Assembly: GCF_014190875.1 (NCBI RefSeq)
Contig: NZ_JACHVS010000001.1
Location: forward strand, 744,001 to 808,000
Source: Paeniglutamicibacter cryotolerans
GTDB taxonomy: Bacteria > Actinomycetota > Actinomycetes > Actinomycetales > Micrococcaceae
Length of the DNA stretch: 64,000 bases
Direction: 5' to 3'
The notes beneath the pieces are model-generated. The model had not been told where the DNA came from and did no database searches. It saw nothing but the letters and a program-made list of their open reading frames with translations. Within the stretch, counting starts at the first letter, position 1. Each line of letters opens with the position of its first letter. Positions 8,782 to 18,038 of the stretch are shown here, in pieces. A program made the translations under genes and the position numbers.

Positions 8782-9528
8782 ATGTCTACGTTTGATCTTC
8801 GCCCTCTACCGGCCGGACAAGTGGAACTGCACGACGCGCGACGGCAGCGCCGTTGGGTTGTCGAGCTGGAACCATTCGAAATCGGGGCCGTCCCTGTCAC
8901 CACAGCCCAGCACGCGCAGCTGATGGGTAATATCGGACCAGCATCCCAATCGCCACTAGTGGATATTAATTGGCTGGACGCCGTCAAGTTTTGTATTGCA
9001 GCGTCAGTGGGCGAGGGCCTTGACCCTGCCTACGCCTTTGACACAGGTGACGTGATTTGGCGAACTAGAGCCTCCGGTTACCGCTTACCCACTGAAGCTG
9101 AGTGGGAATATGCGTGCCGCGCTGGCACCGTTGGGCCACACTAAGGACCCCTCGATGCCATTGGCTGGACAGCGAATGACAAACTGGAAAATCCGGAAGA
9201 CGTGGGCCTAAAACAGCCCAATGCCTTTGGACTCCACGACACCCTCGGAAACGTCTGGGAATGGTGCTGGGATCTGCTCGATCCCGCCCGGTACGGCGAT
9301 TACCAAGTTTTTCGTGGGGGAGGTTTTGCTGACAAACAGTGGAGCGTGCGGGCCTCGACGCGTCGCGGCGGTGCGTCTGGGATGAGTCACCCAGATCTCG
9401 GCCTACGTCTGGCGCGGGGTGCCTTCCAAGATGCGGTAACAGTTCAAGGCTGGTCAGCGGAGGCCGATTCTGAACGTGGAAAGATCACTGGCATGTTGCC
9501 ATCAGGGTGGACGCCCAGGCACCACTAA
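8782..9528 (+). pseudogene. Formylglycine-generating-enzyme (SUMF1)-like protein, in-frame stop
   Basis: A SUMF1/FGE-sulfatase-domain protein broken by one in-frame stop. The first part (from ATG 8782) has the FGE features VPVTTAQHAQLMG, SPLVDINWLDAVKFC and YRLPTEAEWEYACRAGT. After TAA at 9142-9144 the same frame continues with GPLDAIGWTAND, NAFGLHDTLGNVWEWCWD and the GGGFADKQWSVRASTRR region. Homologues have Tyr in this place (R/H-Y-G-P-L-D), so a single TAC to TAA change explains the break. Without it the product would be about 248 residues, typical of the small FGE-like proteins. Their exact substrate is unknown. Confidence 0.85.
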
Positions 9529-9741
9529 CTCTGTTCAATATGGACCAGCTTGTGGGCATACCGGTGAGCGTCAGCAGGAGGTTCCTCAACCGACACAGCG
9601 ATACTTCTTCAACTAGAAAAGCTCGCTTTCTCCGGCATACGCGTCATGGCAGCTCTGAACAGATGCCTGAACTCAAGGGTTTTCGCACTTCTCCCTAGAT
9701 GACAAAAGACAATTGTGATTGGTTAACTGCAACGTCCAGCA

Positions 9742-10848
9742 TCAGATTCCGACGACATACTCGCGTAGGCCGGGTATCGCGAAATCAATCAGTCCTCGAC
9801 CCGCGGGCTGGATGAGCCCAGCGTCGATGAGCCTAGCTCGGTAGTTGCCGATCGTATTTTTTGCGTCTCCGAGACGCATACCAATCTCAGCAGTGCTCGA
9901 CGGCCCATCATCTTCGGACATTGCCTGTAAGAAGTCGATATCTTTGGGCGATGCCGTGGCTAATGCCGCAGCCAGCACTACGCGCGTGTTTTTCCGGTGC
10001 GCGGCAGCCAAAGCCAGATCAACACCAGCTTCTGTCAGTGGGGTTTCTTTTGATTCTGCTACTTGCCACAAGTGGTATCCCACCAGTTGTATGAGGAATG
10101 GATAGCCTCCGGTTGATTTGGCTGCTTTCCGAATGAGCTTCGGAGAAATTGGGTGTTCTAGGCTTGCGAACGTCGCTAGGTAGGAGTCTTCAACCTCACG
10201 GATTGCCGCGGCATGCAAGTCGATTCGGTCGGCCCGGCGGAGGAACGTTGCGACGCCTTCATTGAGTAGATCAGAGACGGCTGCTGGTAAGCCTGCAAAC
10301 AACAACGCAATAGGCAGTCCTTGACGGATGAAGTGCTGCACGAAGGCAGCCAGCTGCGCAAGCTCATCGCGGTTGGCCCCATGAATCTCATCCAAGGTGA
10401 TAATCAGCCCGGTGCGCTTCTCCTCCAGCAACTGCAACAGCTGTTCGCCTAGTTGCCGCCATCCTAATTGCTGAGCTGGGGCCAACTGTGAAGTAATCGA
10501 GAAGCCTGCGGCTCCAATGCCTGTAATTTTCCGGCCCTTCGGCCCCTTTCCCAGTTCTTCGGCAGCTGAACGCATGGCTTCACCTATTCGGCCCAAGAAA
10601 CCAATCGTTGCAGTCTCTGAAACCACTAACCATCCTTGGGCACGCGCGATGTCTTCGGCTTCCCCGAGCATGACGGTCTTGCCGATACCACGGGCTCCGG
10701 TAAAAATAGTGAGCAAGCCGGGGGCACCGGATCTAATTTGTAGTCCGTAAGAGAACTCGTCTAGCAGCCCAGCTCGGCCGATGAGTTGTGGCGGCTCGGC
10801 TCCTGCCGTGGGACGGAAAGGATTCTGAGTTGCTTGCTGACTGGCCAC
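9742..10848 (-). CDS. Stand-alone AAA+ ATPase with C-terminal winged helix
   Basis: A 368-residue P-loop ATPase. Walker A is GARGIGKT (51-58) and Walker B is ITLDEIHG (about 151-158). A sensor segment FAGLPAAVSDLL and a lid region follow. The C-terminal ~90 residues look like a winged helix (DIDFLQAMSEDDGPSSTAEIGMRLG ... NYRARLIDAGLI). The layout matches the Orc1/Cdc6-like or MSP-type ATPases often found on mobile DNA. GTG 10848 is chosen because AGGAG lies 5 bases before it, whereas the frame further upstream runs into the repeated promoter region. No toxin, nuclease or transposase is adjacent. Function is unknown. Confidence 0.8.
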   Translation of the reverse strand: MASQQATQNPFRPTAGAEPPQLIGRAGLLDEFSYGLQIRSGAPGLLTIFTGARGIGKTVMLGEAEDIARAQGWLVVSETATIGFLGRIGEAMRSAAEELGKGPKGRKITGIGAAGFSITSQLAPAQQLGWRQLGEQLLQLLEEKRTGLIITLDEIHGANRDELAQLAAFVQHFIRQGLPIALLFAGLPAAVSDLLNEGVATFLRRADRIDLHAAAIREVEDSYLATFASLEHPISPKLIRKAAKSTGGYPFLIQLVGYHLWQVAESKETPLTEAGVDLALAAAHRKNTRVVLAAALATASPKDIDFLQAMSEDDGPSSTAEIGMRLGDAKNTIGNYRARLIDAGLIQPAGRGLIDFAIPGLREYVVGI

Positions 10849-10868
10849 GAATTCTCCTGTGAATAGCT

Positions 10869-10912
10869 GTGTACCCAGTGTACCCCTGTGTACAAGATGA
10901 ACAGGCGTGTAC
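10869..10912. promoter_or_regulatory. Four GTGTAC repeats (iteron-like operator)
   Basis: GTGTAC occurs at 10869-10874, 10878-10883, 10888-10893 and 10907-10912. Start-to-start spacings are 9, 10 and 19 bases, so the copies lie on one face of the helix. They sit 20-65 bases upstream of the ATPase start. This suggests cooperative binding by the ATPase itself or by an unseen regulator. Confidence 0.65.
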
Positions 10913-11174
10913 TCAAGTCTTCCAGCCACATCGGCTGAATCTGAGAAAGCACGTCACTAAATGCACGGTTCAATTTCGCGTGTCAGCTGACCCGTACGAG
11001 GTTCCCGAGTGGCACACGCCCGATTGTCACTCAATGCCCCGCATTGATTTCGGTTAACCATGGGCCAACCGGCTTACGGGCGTTCGATTGCGGACAACGG
11101 CACCTGAGCCCAATGTCAGGAGCCGGCCAGTCCGGGGAGGCCGCAAAGGGTAGCTGGCATCAGGCCCGAAGTTT
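10913..11174. other. Gene-free stretch between the ATPase promoter and a small orphan gene
   Basis: I see no supported gene here. Short open frames lack starts and motifs. The part next to the GTGTAC repeats is probably promoter DNA of the ATPase gene. Confidence 0.4.
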
Positions 11175-11516
11175 TCATTGCTCGGACTTGCTGACCCTGA
11201 CTGAATGTATTTCAATCCCCTCACTTTCGGTGGGGTTCTCTCCGTATATGCGAACAGCGCTCTTTTGCATGTGCATCCCATCGGGGCTTTGAGTGACTAG
11301 GGCCGGCCCTTCTGCGAATACCTCAAATTCCCTGCCATTGCATTTTGCCTTCGCCCATTCAAGAACTTCATCAATTCCCTTCGCCTCAGTTATGCACGCT
11401 GATTCTGACCGGAAACCGGCGTACTTCCCGGATGGCGCATCCCAAAAACGAACGAAAAACGTCTTTGCGGAAATTCGAACTTCCAGCGCAAGCAGGTCCG
11501 ATGGAGTCACCTTCAT
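11175..11516 (-). CDS. Hypothetical protein, 113 residues
   Basis: A 113-residue soluble protein starting MKVTPSDLLALEVRISAKTF, with a Phe/Trp-rich beta-looking core (FFVRFWDAPSGKYAGFRSES) and a helix (IDEVLEWAKAKCNGREFEVFA). AAGGAG lies 10 bases upstream of the ATG. No domain is recognised. Its neighbours are an ATPase and a secreted orphan protein, within an accessory region. Confidence 0.55.
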   Translation of the reverse strand: MKVTPSDLLALEVRISAKTFFVRFWDAPSGKYAGFRSESACITEAKGIDEVLEWAKAKCNGREFEVFAEGPALVTQSPDGMHMQKSAVRIYGENPTESEGIEIHSVRVSKSEQ

Positions 11517-11698
11517 GCTGCCCCAGCTCCTTGGTAGTAGAGGTTTTCGCGACCCATCTGATTGTGGAGGATCTTCTCAGTTCAAACTAGCCGTCGGCGG
11601 GAGTAATTCGAAAACCGCGAGGAATCTTCAATCCACCTTTTGCGCAAAAACCGCTGGAAGGCTACGTTCGGCCTACCAGCGAACATCTCAGGGGGGAA

Positions 11699-12259
11699 AT
11701 GGGTAAGAAACTACTGTCTGCCACACTGATCTGCAGCTTAGCCGGGATCGGCTTGGTCGCAGGATCTGTGGGGGCGGCGGCACCGGCTTCAGCCGCAGTG
11801 ATTGTGTCTGTGTGCACAGTCAAAACGAACTACGCGCATGGGTCTACGCACGTTAGCGGCACGATTAATGTCGAAGGCAACATCAATTGCACCGATGTCA
11901 TGCCAGAGATCTATTTGCGCACGACCCTGAGGAAGACCAGCAACAACAAGAGCTGGCAGGGAACGCCAAAGGACTATTTCAACGCTACGACGTTCTCTAC
12001 GTTTGCCAGCACCAGTTGCAATCGAGCGCCTGGAAGCTTCCGTGGCGAAACCTACTATTCACTACGTTTCCCGCCTGGCTACACGCCAGCGACGGCAAAA
12101 GGGACGGTTAGCGGGGCGATAACGTCCGTGAACTGCAATGGGGCGAATTTGCTACCAGAGCAACCACGAGAAGCGGAGACCGTGGTCGTCCGCTCGACCA
12201 TCATGGCCCCAGGATCGCAGGTGCCCAACCCGGGAAGTGTTCAGCCGGAGCTGTTCTAG
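11699..12259 (+). CDS. Secreted hypothetical protein
   Basis: A 186-residue protein with a classic signal peptide: MGKK, a hydrophobic core to residue 26, and likely cleavage after PASAA near residue 33. The mature part is Thr/Ser/Asn-rich and has several cysteines (CTVKTNY, INCTD, TSCNRAPG, VNCNGANL) that could form two disulfides outside the cell. A GGGGGG-type Shine-Dalgarno precedes the ATG. No family recognised; an extracellular beta-rich protein is the best guess. Confidence 0.7.
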   Translation: MGKKLLSATLICSLAGIGLVAGSVGAAAPASAAVIVSVCTVKTNYAHGSTHVSGTINVEGNINCTDVMPEIYLRTTLRKTSNNKSWQGTPKDYFNATTFSTFASTSCNRAPGSFRGETYYSLRFPPGYTPATAKGTVSGAITSVNCNGANLLPEQPREAETVVVRSTIMAPGSQVPNPGSVQPELF

Positions 12260-12684
12260 CGAGAAAAATTACCGGGAGAGGTGAAGGGGTAATAAGCGCC
12301 CGTCACCTTTTCCTGCGTGACAGCAATGGGCCGAGTAAGACGCCTTGTTGGCAGAGCCAGGAGTACCGCTCTACTTGCTGATTCCGAAACGCAAGGCCAC
12401 GCTGAACGACGCAAATCTGTCGTAGTCCACGACTTGAACGCAGAGCCCAGGTCCATGCCGATCTTGCCCCCCTGCCCGCCGCAAAACTGCCCGGTGAGGG
12501 TTCGACAAACGGGACCGACGAAGGTTCACAGTCTTCATCAGCGGGTTCGGCGCTGACGATTGTGGTGATGCCGAACGGATGGTGCACGTCCTACAGCGGT
12601 TCCAAGTATGCCGGGCCGAGCAGGATCAGGGTCGCGGATGTTAGGGTTCAGCAAAGGGTGGGACTTCTTGGCAAGCACCTGGGC
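12260..12684. other. ~425-bp stretch without a supported gene
   Basis: Open frames here are short, lack ribosome-binding sites and show no recognisable motif. The last few bases are the ribosome-binding region of the next gene (AGGAGG at 12685-12690). Confidence 0.4.
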
Positions 12685-12698
12685 AGGAGGCGATGAGC

Positions 12699-13175
12699 GT
12701 GAAGGCGGACGAGGTAACGATCGGATCCTACCCACGGGATGATGTCTTCAACTCCTGGGTGAAGGATGGACTGGTCAGAGCAGGAACAGCAAAGATCAGC
12801 GTCCGCATAGCCGACGGTTCACTCAAGCGGGTCGGTGAGCTCATCCTTGGGAGTCTTGACGTCCTGCATCCTGCCGTCGAGGTCGGCGCTGAGATCATCA
12901 TCGACCTACACGGGCAGTTCGATGGTCAGGTTTACGAGCGGCAGGTCACTTTCTTCGCTACCGGCGACGAGGGTCATGACGTGTACATCTCCGCAGTTGG
13001 TCCGGGGGCACGCGCAGAGCCTAAAACAGGTCGCCTATTCAAGAAGACCCGCTACTGTGGTTTCGAATTCGGCGTGCTGGCCATGGCAGTGACGACAGAG
13101 CAGGGCACACGCGTGACGAGTCGATCAAGTCCGCTCATCGAGCACGGTCCCGGTGATGGCGTCGCCCCGAGCTGA
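12699..13175 (+). CDS. Hypothetical protein, ~158 residues
   Basis: A soluble protein with a regular beta-strand pattern (KISVRIADGSLKRVGELILGS, GAEIIIDLHGQFDG, YERQVTFFATGDEGHDVYISAVG). AGGAGG at 12685-12690 is only 2 bases from an ATG at 12693 but 8 from the GTG at 12699, so the GTG is preferred. The C-terminus is low-complexity. No family is recognised; it is an orphan in an accessory region. Confidence 0.5.
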   Translation: MKADEVTIGSYPRDDVFNSWVKDGLVRAGTAKISVRIADGSLKRVGELILGSLDVLHPAVEVGAEIIIDLHGQFDGQVYERQVTFFATGDEGHDVYISAVGPGARAEPKTGRLFKKTRYCGFEFGVLAMAVTTEQGTRVTSRSSPLIEHGPGDGVAPS

Positions 13176-13305
13176 CAGCATTGGTCTTGGGCGGACGGCC
13201 ACACACAGACCTTATGCCCCCCAGCCCAAGACGGAAACGCCCTCGAAACGGATCGATCACCATAAACGTCCCTCCCCAACGATCAAGTGCTCGCAAGGCG
13301 TTCCA

Positions 13306-13794
13306 CTATCGGACACTTCGTCTGGTGCGCCTTGTCCCAGCCGGACACCGATCTGGATCCCTGAAGAATCGTGCTCGTGGTCTGGAGCCTGTGTCGTACT
13401 CCAAACCCGCTTCACGATCAGCAGCTGCAATTTGTTCATGGAAGCGCTTGTGCACCCAGTGCCGCTTGCCGAGCAAACGGACTTCCGCCCAGCGGCCAGA
13501 GACCGGGCCAAGCCGGGTGTTCCTCGTCATCTGGCCGGCTAAGGCTTGAGGTTTCGCGCCGCCTGACCACTTGGAGCTGTCGAGCACGTAGATTGCTTCA
13601 GGCGTCACAACGACGCATCGGTACTCGTTCCCGAACATGAGGCCGGTTAGATACGTGACGATGAAATAGAAGAAGCTCGGTGCCGCCTGGGCGATGAAGG
13701 CTTGGCGGATCTCGCTCCCCACGGGCAGGAAGGGCAGCGCTCGTTCCACGAGATTCGCTCGCGGCATGACGGGCCTATCGGGCTGTGGGGGCAT
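13306..13794 (-). CDS. Conserved hypothetical protein of a PH-like type
   Basis: About 162 residues. The segments ANLVERALPFLPVGSEIRQ, FFYFIVTYLTGLMF, YRCVVVTPEAIYVLDSSK and GRWAEVRLLGKRHWVHKRFH resemble a conserved actinobacterial hypothetical family that I recall but cannot name. The pattern of a 'value read out by a membrane-proximal beta sheet' recalls PH-like domains. The start is uncertain: the frame is open to 13956, and ATG 13794 or 13767 are the plausible starts. The last ~30 residues are Arg/Pro-rich and may be read past a small frameshift. Confidence 0.55.
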   Translation of the reverse strand: MPPQPDRPVMPRANLVERALPFLPVGSEIRQAFIAQAAPSFFYFIVTYLTGLMFGNEYRCVVVTPEAIYVLDSSKWSGGAKPQALAGQMTRNTRLGPVSGRWAEVRLLGKRHWVHKRFHEQIAAADREAGLEYDTGSRPRARFFRDPDRCPAGTRRTRRSVR

Positions 13795-14140
13795 GCTCCA
13801 AGAATACGGCAGGCGCATGCACTTACGGGCCTGTGTCGACGTACTCGCCGCACTGATGCAGGGGCGTCTCGTACGGAACAGCCCTGGCGGGATGGGAGGC
13901 ATCATCCGCCGGTCGCCGCCGCGGTCGTTCGTCTCGTCGCCGGTGACAGTTCCCAAGTGAAAACGACAAACACGGACCCCTCATCTGCACCATTCTGTTT
14001 TCAGTGCGCCACCTGCCGGTCCTATGCAGGACACAAACTTCAATCGCTACGAAGCCTTGAACCGACTATGGCTTCAGCCTCCGACCAACGACTTCCAATG
14101 CGTGTTAGATTCGGCTTTACCGACAGTGAAAGGCCTAATC
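13795..14140. other. Divergent intergenic region
   Basis: 346 bases between two divergent orphan genes. It should contain both promoters, but I see no distinct operator, repeat or RNA gene. Confidence 0.4.
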
Positions 14141-14536
14141 ATGAGCCCAATAATTCGTCTGGTGAGTTTTGCCGACAGTGACAACGCAACCACCGGTGAA
14201 ACAGTAGAAGTGTCGGTGCGGCATGAGGCCGAACTCGACAACGGAAAGCTGGTTTTGCTTTTGAATGACCGCGGGTGGTGTTCCAGCGGTCATTGGTCCG
14301 AAGTCCGGCAGCAGGAGATCGAGGAAACGGTCCGCGTTGTTGTGGGACCCGATGAGCCCTATGGCGAGGAGAACGTAGAAGAAGCAATAACCGGACACTG
14401 GGCCTACATACAAGATATCCTGACCCAGCAGGGAATCGAGGTCAGGGTTTCTGAGTTACGGGAAATGCAGCATGACGTGGTGCTCAGCAAGCGACTCCAG
14501 GATCGCCTAGGCATTGGCAACAACCATTCAGGCTGA
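14141..14536 (+). CDS. Hypothetical protein, 131 residues
   Basis: A small acidic protein (MSPIIRLVSFADSDNATTGETVEVSVRHE..., then EEAITGHWAYIQDILTQQGIEV). The frame is open upstream to 14024, but ATG 14141 has an AAAGG sequence 7 bases before it and begins a plausible fold. The codon use looks like that of surrounding genes. No domain is recognised; no function is proposed. Confidence 0.5.
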   Translation: MSPIIRLVSFADSDNATTGETVEVSVRHEAELDNGKLVLLLNDRGWCSSGHWSEVRQQEIEETVRVVVGPDEPYGEENVEEAITGHWAYIQDILTQQGIEVRVSELREMQHDVVLSKRLQDRLGIGNNHSG

Positions 14537-14730
14537 GCCAGCCCTACCCGGACATCTGGCGGCGTTCTAAAAGCGCGCACGTTCGCCAGATCAACGCCCG
14601 GTAAAGGTTCCTGCTGCGGGCATGAAATCGCAGTGCAGGCGCCTTCGGACATCAGTACTGTCGACTTTGGAAAATGACACTCGTTCCCGGTACAGGAAGC
14701 CCATAGGCATACGGCCCCGCGCGCCCAACG

Positions 14731-15771
14731 TCACTGGGGGCGATTGAGCACGTCGCCATCACAAGTCAGATCGGCGCCGGTTCGAATCGGGAGCACTTCG
14801 AGACCCGGCGTTCGCATGAGCTCGTGGATGAGTGCCGCGGTTCCCGCAACGAGCGTCGAGTCGAAGTCGATCTCGGTGGCGAGCACCCACGCGTGGTCCT
14901 CGGGCCACAGGATGCTGGGCGACTGCGCCCACATTGAATCATCGACCCAGGGCACCTGGTCGGGCCACCTGACATCGGCGAAGCCGTTCGCCCCGGCCTC
15001 GAACAGAATATAGTTCCGCCCGGTGCCACCATGCAGGTCGAACCGCGGCCCTGCTGAGACCTCACGCGCCAGCAGCCCGGAGCCAGGTTCGGGCTCGCGG
15101 GGAGCGAGCCCCGGAAGTGCCTCGAACATCGACCGCGCACCGGCGATCCCTTGTCGTGCGGCCGAAGTAAGCCGTTCGGGCAGCGACGGACCGGCGGGGT
15201 GCGCAGCATCTTCATCGGTGTAGCGTGCTGGCATTCCGCCGCTTGGCTCGAACCCGAAGTGCGCTACTCCTGCCGAGCTCACCAGACCACCCCAGCCATC
15301 CCAAACGGCGGCGATGCCGGCATCCGGAGTCGCGGTGTGGCGGGCCAGAACTTCGGATGCCACCGCAAGCGAGGCGGCATCAAGATTGCCCTCGGACGTG
15401 CTGCCGTAGCGCCAACCGTCTGCGGAGATCGCCCCGTCGGCATTTCCATAGTCGCGCCGCACCAGCCGTGCATACTGCGCCTCGGGGTGCATGGTCGTGT
15501 TGAATGATGCCGCAGCCTTCGCCCACGCGACGCGCTCCGTCTCGAGCGATGCCTCGATGTCCTGGACACTGTTGAAGCATGTCGACTCGTCAACACCCCG
15601 CCACGTCTTCGTGTCTCGCGGGCGGTCGCGCTCGACGGGATGGAACACCCGCGCGTACATCTCGAAACCGCGGGGCACAATCGACAGGATGCTGCCAAAC
15701 GGTTCGGCTTCCATGGGACGAAGCCACTCGCCCCGTGCGAGGTCAGGCACCCACTTGAAACTTTCTGACAT
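14731..15771 (-). CDS. Conserved hypothetical protein, 346 residues
   Basis: A 346-residue soluble protein starting MSESFKWVPDLARGEWLRPM. It is rich in Trp and Asp/Glu, with segments PRGFEMYARVFHPVERDRP, TWRGVDE and RNYILFEAGANGFADV that look conserved, and an ending TGADLTCDGDVLNRPQ. GGAG sits 9 bases before ATG 15771. It resembles uncharacterised actinobacterial proteins, but I cannot name a domain. It flanks the IS1380 element at 15916. Confidence 0.7.
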   Translation of the reverse strand: MSESFKWVPDLARGEWLRPMEAEPFGSILSIVPRGFEMYARVFHPVERDRPRDTKTWRGVDESTCFNSVQDIEASLETERVAWAKAAASFNTTMHPEAQYARLVRRDYGNADGAISADGWRYGSTSEGNLDAASLAVASEVLARHTATPDAGIAAVWDGWGGLVSSAGVAHFGFEPSGGMPARYTDEDAAHPAGPSLPERLTSAARQGIAGARSMFEALPGLAPREPEPGSGLLAREVSAGPRFDLHGGTGRNYILFEAGANGFADVRWPDQVPWVDDSMWAQSPSILWPEDHAWVLATEIDFDSTLVAGTAALIHELMRTPGLEVLPIRTGADLTCDGDVLNRPQ

Positions 15772-15915
15772 GCACCCATTCTCCACCAGCGCCATCGGTG
15801 TCGTCCGCTAGCGGACGATCCGTATCGCCTTGGGCATCTGGGATCGTCAGCATCTAGCCGACCATCCGATCACCCACACTTTCGCAGGCTGTCGTTTAAC
15901 GAAGCAACCCCGAAG

Positions 15916-17602
15916 CTAAGCCTTGATCCACCGATCCGCCCCCGGTCGTCGTCTGCTGACGACGGACGGGGGCGGTTTCGTTTTTGGGCACGGGAAGGGC
16001 GCCAGCCTCTCTGCCGGCGGGTGTTCCACGATGGTTTCCTGGTTGCGCCGCAGAGGGCTCGGTGAACGGTTCTAGGCGATTTGGGGTGGGGCGTGCACGG
16101 AAGTGAAGAGCCGTTCCCCTTCGGTTTCCCAGGGCCAATCCAGCGGAAGCCGGAGCTTGGTTTTCCTGGCACTGCGCGCGATGCGCGCCGGAACCTGGAT
16201 GAGCGTGCGCCGGACCGTTGCGCTCCTGGCCTTGGCTGGCCTTGGCGAAGGTGCCGCCGGCCAGGATTCCGGTGGCGCGGGTGAGGTTGTAGGCGATGGC
16301 CGCGGCCACCAGCCAGGCACTATTGGCGCCGAAGTGCCCGGAGGGCATATGGGCCAGTGCGCTGTCCTTCAAATCTGCGTTGACCTGCTCGATGACCGCG
16401 TGTTGGCGGTGGGCCTTGTCCGCCGCGACGGTGTCCAGGACACCGTGGTCCACGGTGGTGAAGAACGCGTGGAAACGGTGGCTGTCAAAGAGGGTGCCTT
16501 GCCCGGCGGCCTTCTTCGGGTTCAGTTCCGGGATCCGGCGCACCACCAGGCGCCCGGGAACCCGTTCGGCTTTCTTGCGGGAGGTGAACGCGGTGAAGCC
16601 GGTTTCGGCGACCTCGGCGCTGGAGACCAAAACCCCGGTGGATTCGTCAAGGATCGCATCGGTGTAGTGGATGGTCTCCCAGGCATCCTCCGGGATCGTG
16701 GCGATCGCCCGCTTCACGGCCGGGTCCATGCGCACCGTCACCGAGACCTGCGCGCCCGCCTTCAAGGCCGCCGATACCGGCCCGTGGCCGTAGTAGGCGG
16801 AGTCGAAACGGCACAACACCTTCGATCCGGGTTGGCAACGTGTGAGCGTGCCCAGTGCCTCGGTGACGAACTTCTTGGCTCCGCGGGCGGAGTTGGCTGC
16901 GCCCTTGCGCAGGCGTTGGGCGGCAATGAACGGCACCGCGTCCTTCGTGGATGCTGTGGCCAGCAAGGCGTTGAGCCCGCGCACCCCGGAATATCCGTAG
17001 CCCGAGCCCTGCTTCTGGTAGCCGTGGACCTCGATGATGGTGTCATCGACGTCGAGGTAAACGTAGTCATCAGCGGCAACATCACCCAGCAGTGGGGCCT
17101 TGCGGTTCAGGCTCACCAGGAACCTGGAGGCCACGGCATCGAGCTGGCGTACGTGCCCGAAGGTGAAGGAGCGCAGGAAGGACCCCAGGGTGGAGGGGGC
17201 ATAGCAGGCGGTGAAGACCTTTTTCATGGCTCCGTGCCGCAACAGGGCCATATCGTCAATGGAGTCGGCGCCGGCCACCATCCCGGCCACGAGGGAAGCA
17301 ATCTTTAACCCGGGGTGGGCACCTTTGTCGGTGGGCACGCTGAGCCATTGGTCAGTCAGTTCATGCAGGCCTGAGTCCCGGGCCAGGACCATGGCCGGCA
17401 GCAACCCGGCGGTGGACACGAGGTTCGGTTCGTCGAAGGAAACTGACACGGCGGAGGGATTGTGGGAAACTTGCATCTACGAGATGTCCTTCATTTCAGG
17501 AATGTTGCTACTGTCGCAAGTTCAATTTTCCCTGATACGACGGGCATTTCGTGGTTAAAACGCCGAGCAGCTCCCAAATCTCATCGGTGGATCAAGGCTT
17601 AG
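15916..17602 (-). mobile_element. IS1380-family insertion sequence (copy 1)
   Basis: A 1687-bp element bounded by perfect 20-bp inverted repeats, CTAAGCCTTGATCCACCGAT at 15916-15935 and its complement at 17583-17602. It encodes one IS1380-type transposase on the minus strand. The length fits the family (about 1.7 kb). The 5 bases flanking each end (CGAAG and TGCTG) do not match, so no target duplication is visible, suggesting deletion or recombination at one end. It truncates a DUF1801 gene on its right. Confidence 0.92.
16072..17476 (-). pseudogene. IS1380-family transposase, frameshifted by a 10-bp duplication
   Basis: The frame from ATG 17476 carries DDE-transposase features: VYLDVDDTIIEVHG, LCRFDSAYYG and the glutamate in HAVIEQVNADLKDS. 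Near the C-terminus a perfect 10-bp tandem duplication (16226-16235 and 16236-16245, + strand) shifts the frame. The true C-terminus (ATVRRTLIQVPARIARSARK ... TSVHAPPQIA, ending at 16072) is therefore out of frame. As it stands, translation would run on past the inverted repeat. Removing one 10-bp copy restores a normal ~464-residue transposase. Confidence 0.9.
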
Positions 17603-17892
17603 TGCTGCTGGAGGAAATTCGTGCGCTACCGACTCCGCTGGAAGAGAGCATCAAATGGCGCAACCCCTACTTCGACTACAACGGCGCAGTCGTGAAGTGG
17701 TACGTAGCTAAGGCGTGGCTCAACGTCTACTTCTACAAGGGCTATCTGCTCGAGGACTCGGAAGGCTTGTTCGAGCAAACCGACGACCTCCGGATCAGGA
17801 CGGTCAAGATTACCCAGGCCCGGCCGTTGGACCGGGTTTCCTTTGCTGCGCTTCTGGATGCCGCGGTCCAGCTCAACACACCGGGCGGGTAG
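17603..17892 (+). pseudogene. DUF1801 protein, 5'-truncated by IS1380
   Basis: The part outside the IS reads LLEEIRALPTPLEESIKWRNPYFDYNG, then KWYVAKAWLNVYFYKG and LRIRTVKI, characteristic of DUF1801 (YdhG-like) proteins. Its start is missing: codons before 17603 lie in the IS terminal repeat. Homologues have about 20 more N-terminal residues. Translation from the open frame (17551) would give a chimeric N-terminus, so it may still be expressed, but it is treated here as a remnant. Confidence 0.7.
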
Positions 17893-18038
17893 ATGGCACA
17901 CCGGTGGCATGGCGTCGTACCCGGCGGCCGCGGAGGCGGATCCGCAAATTCGAAAACCTCTTGATGAGGTAATTCTGTCTCAGTAGCCGGGTTGGCTTTC
18001 CAACGGTCCCATGCCGAGAGGCTGCTAGGCTCACAAAC

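Noticed and set aside
16103..17308. A 401-codon + strand frame in the IS1380 element
   Set aside because: Antisense to the transposase, no independent evidence.
15911..17607. Target duplication of the first IS1380 element
   Set aside because: The flanking 5-mers (CGAAG, TGCTG) do not match.
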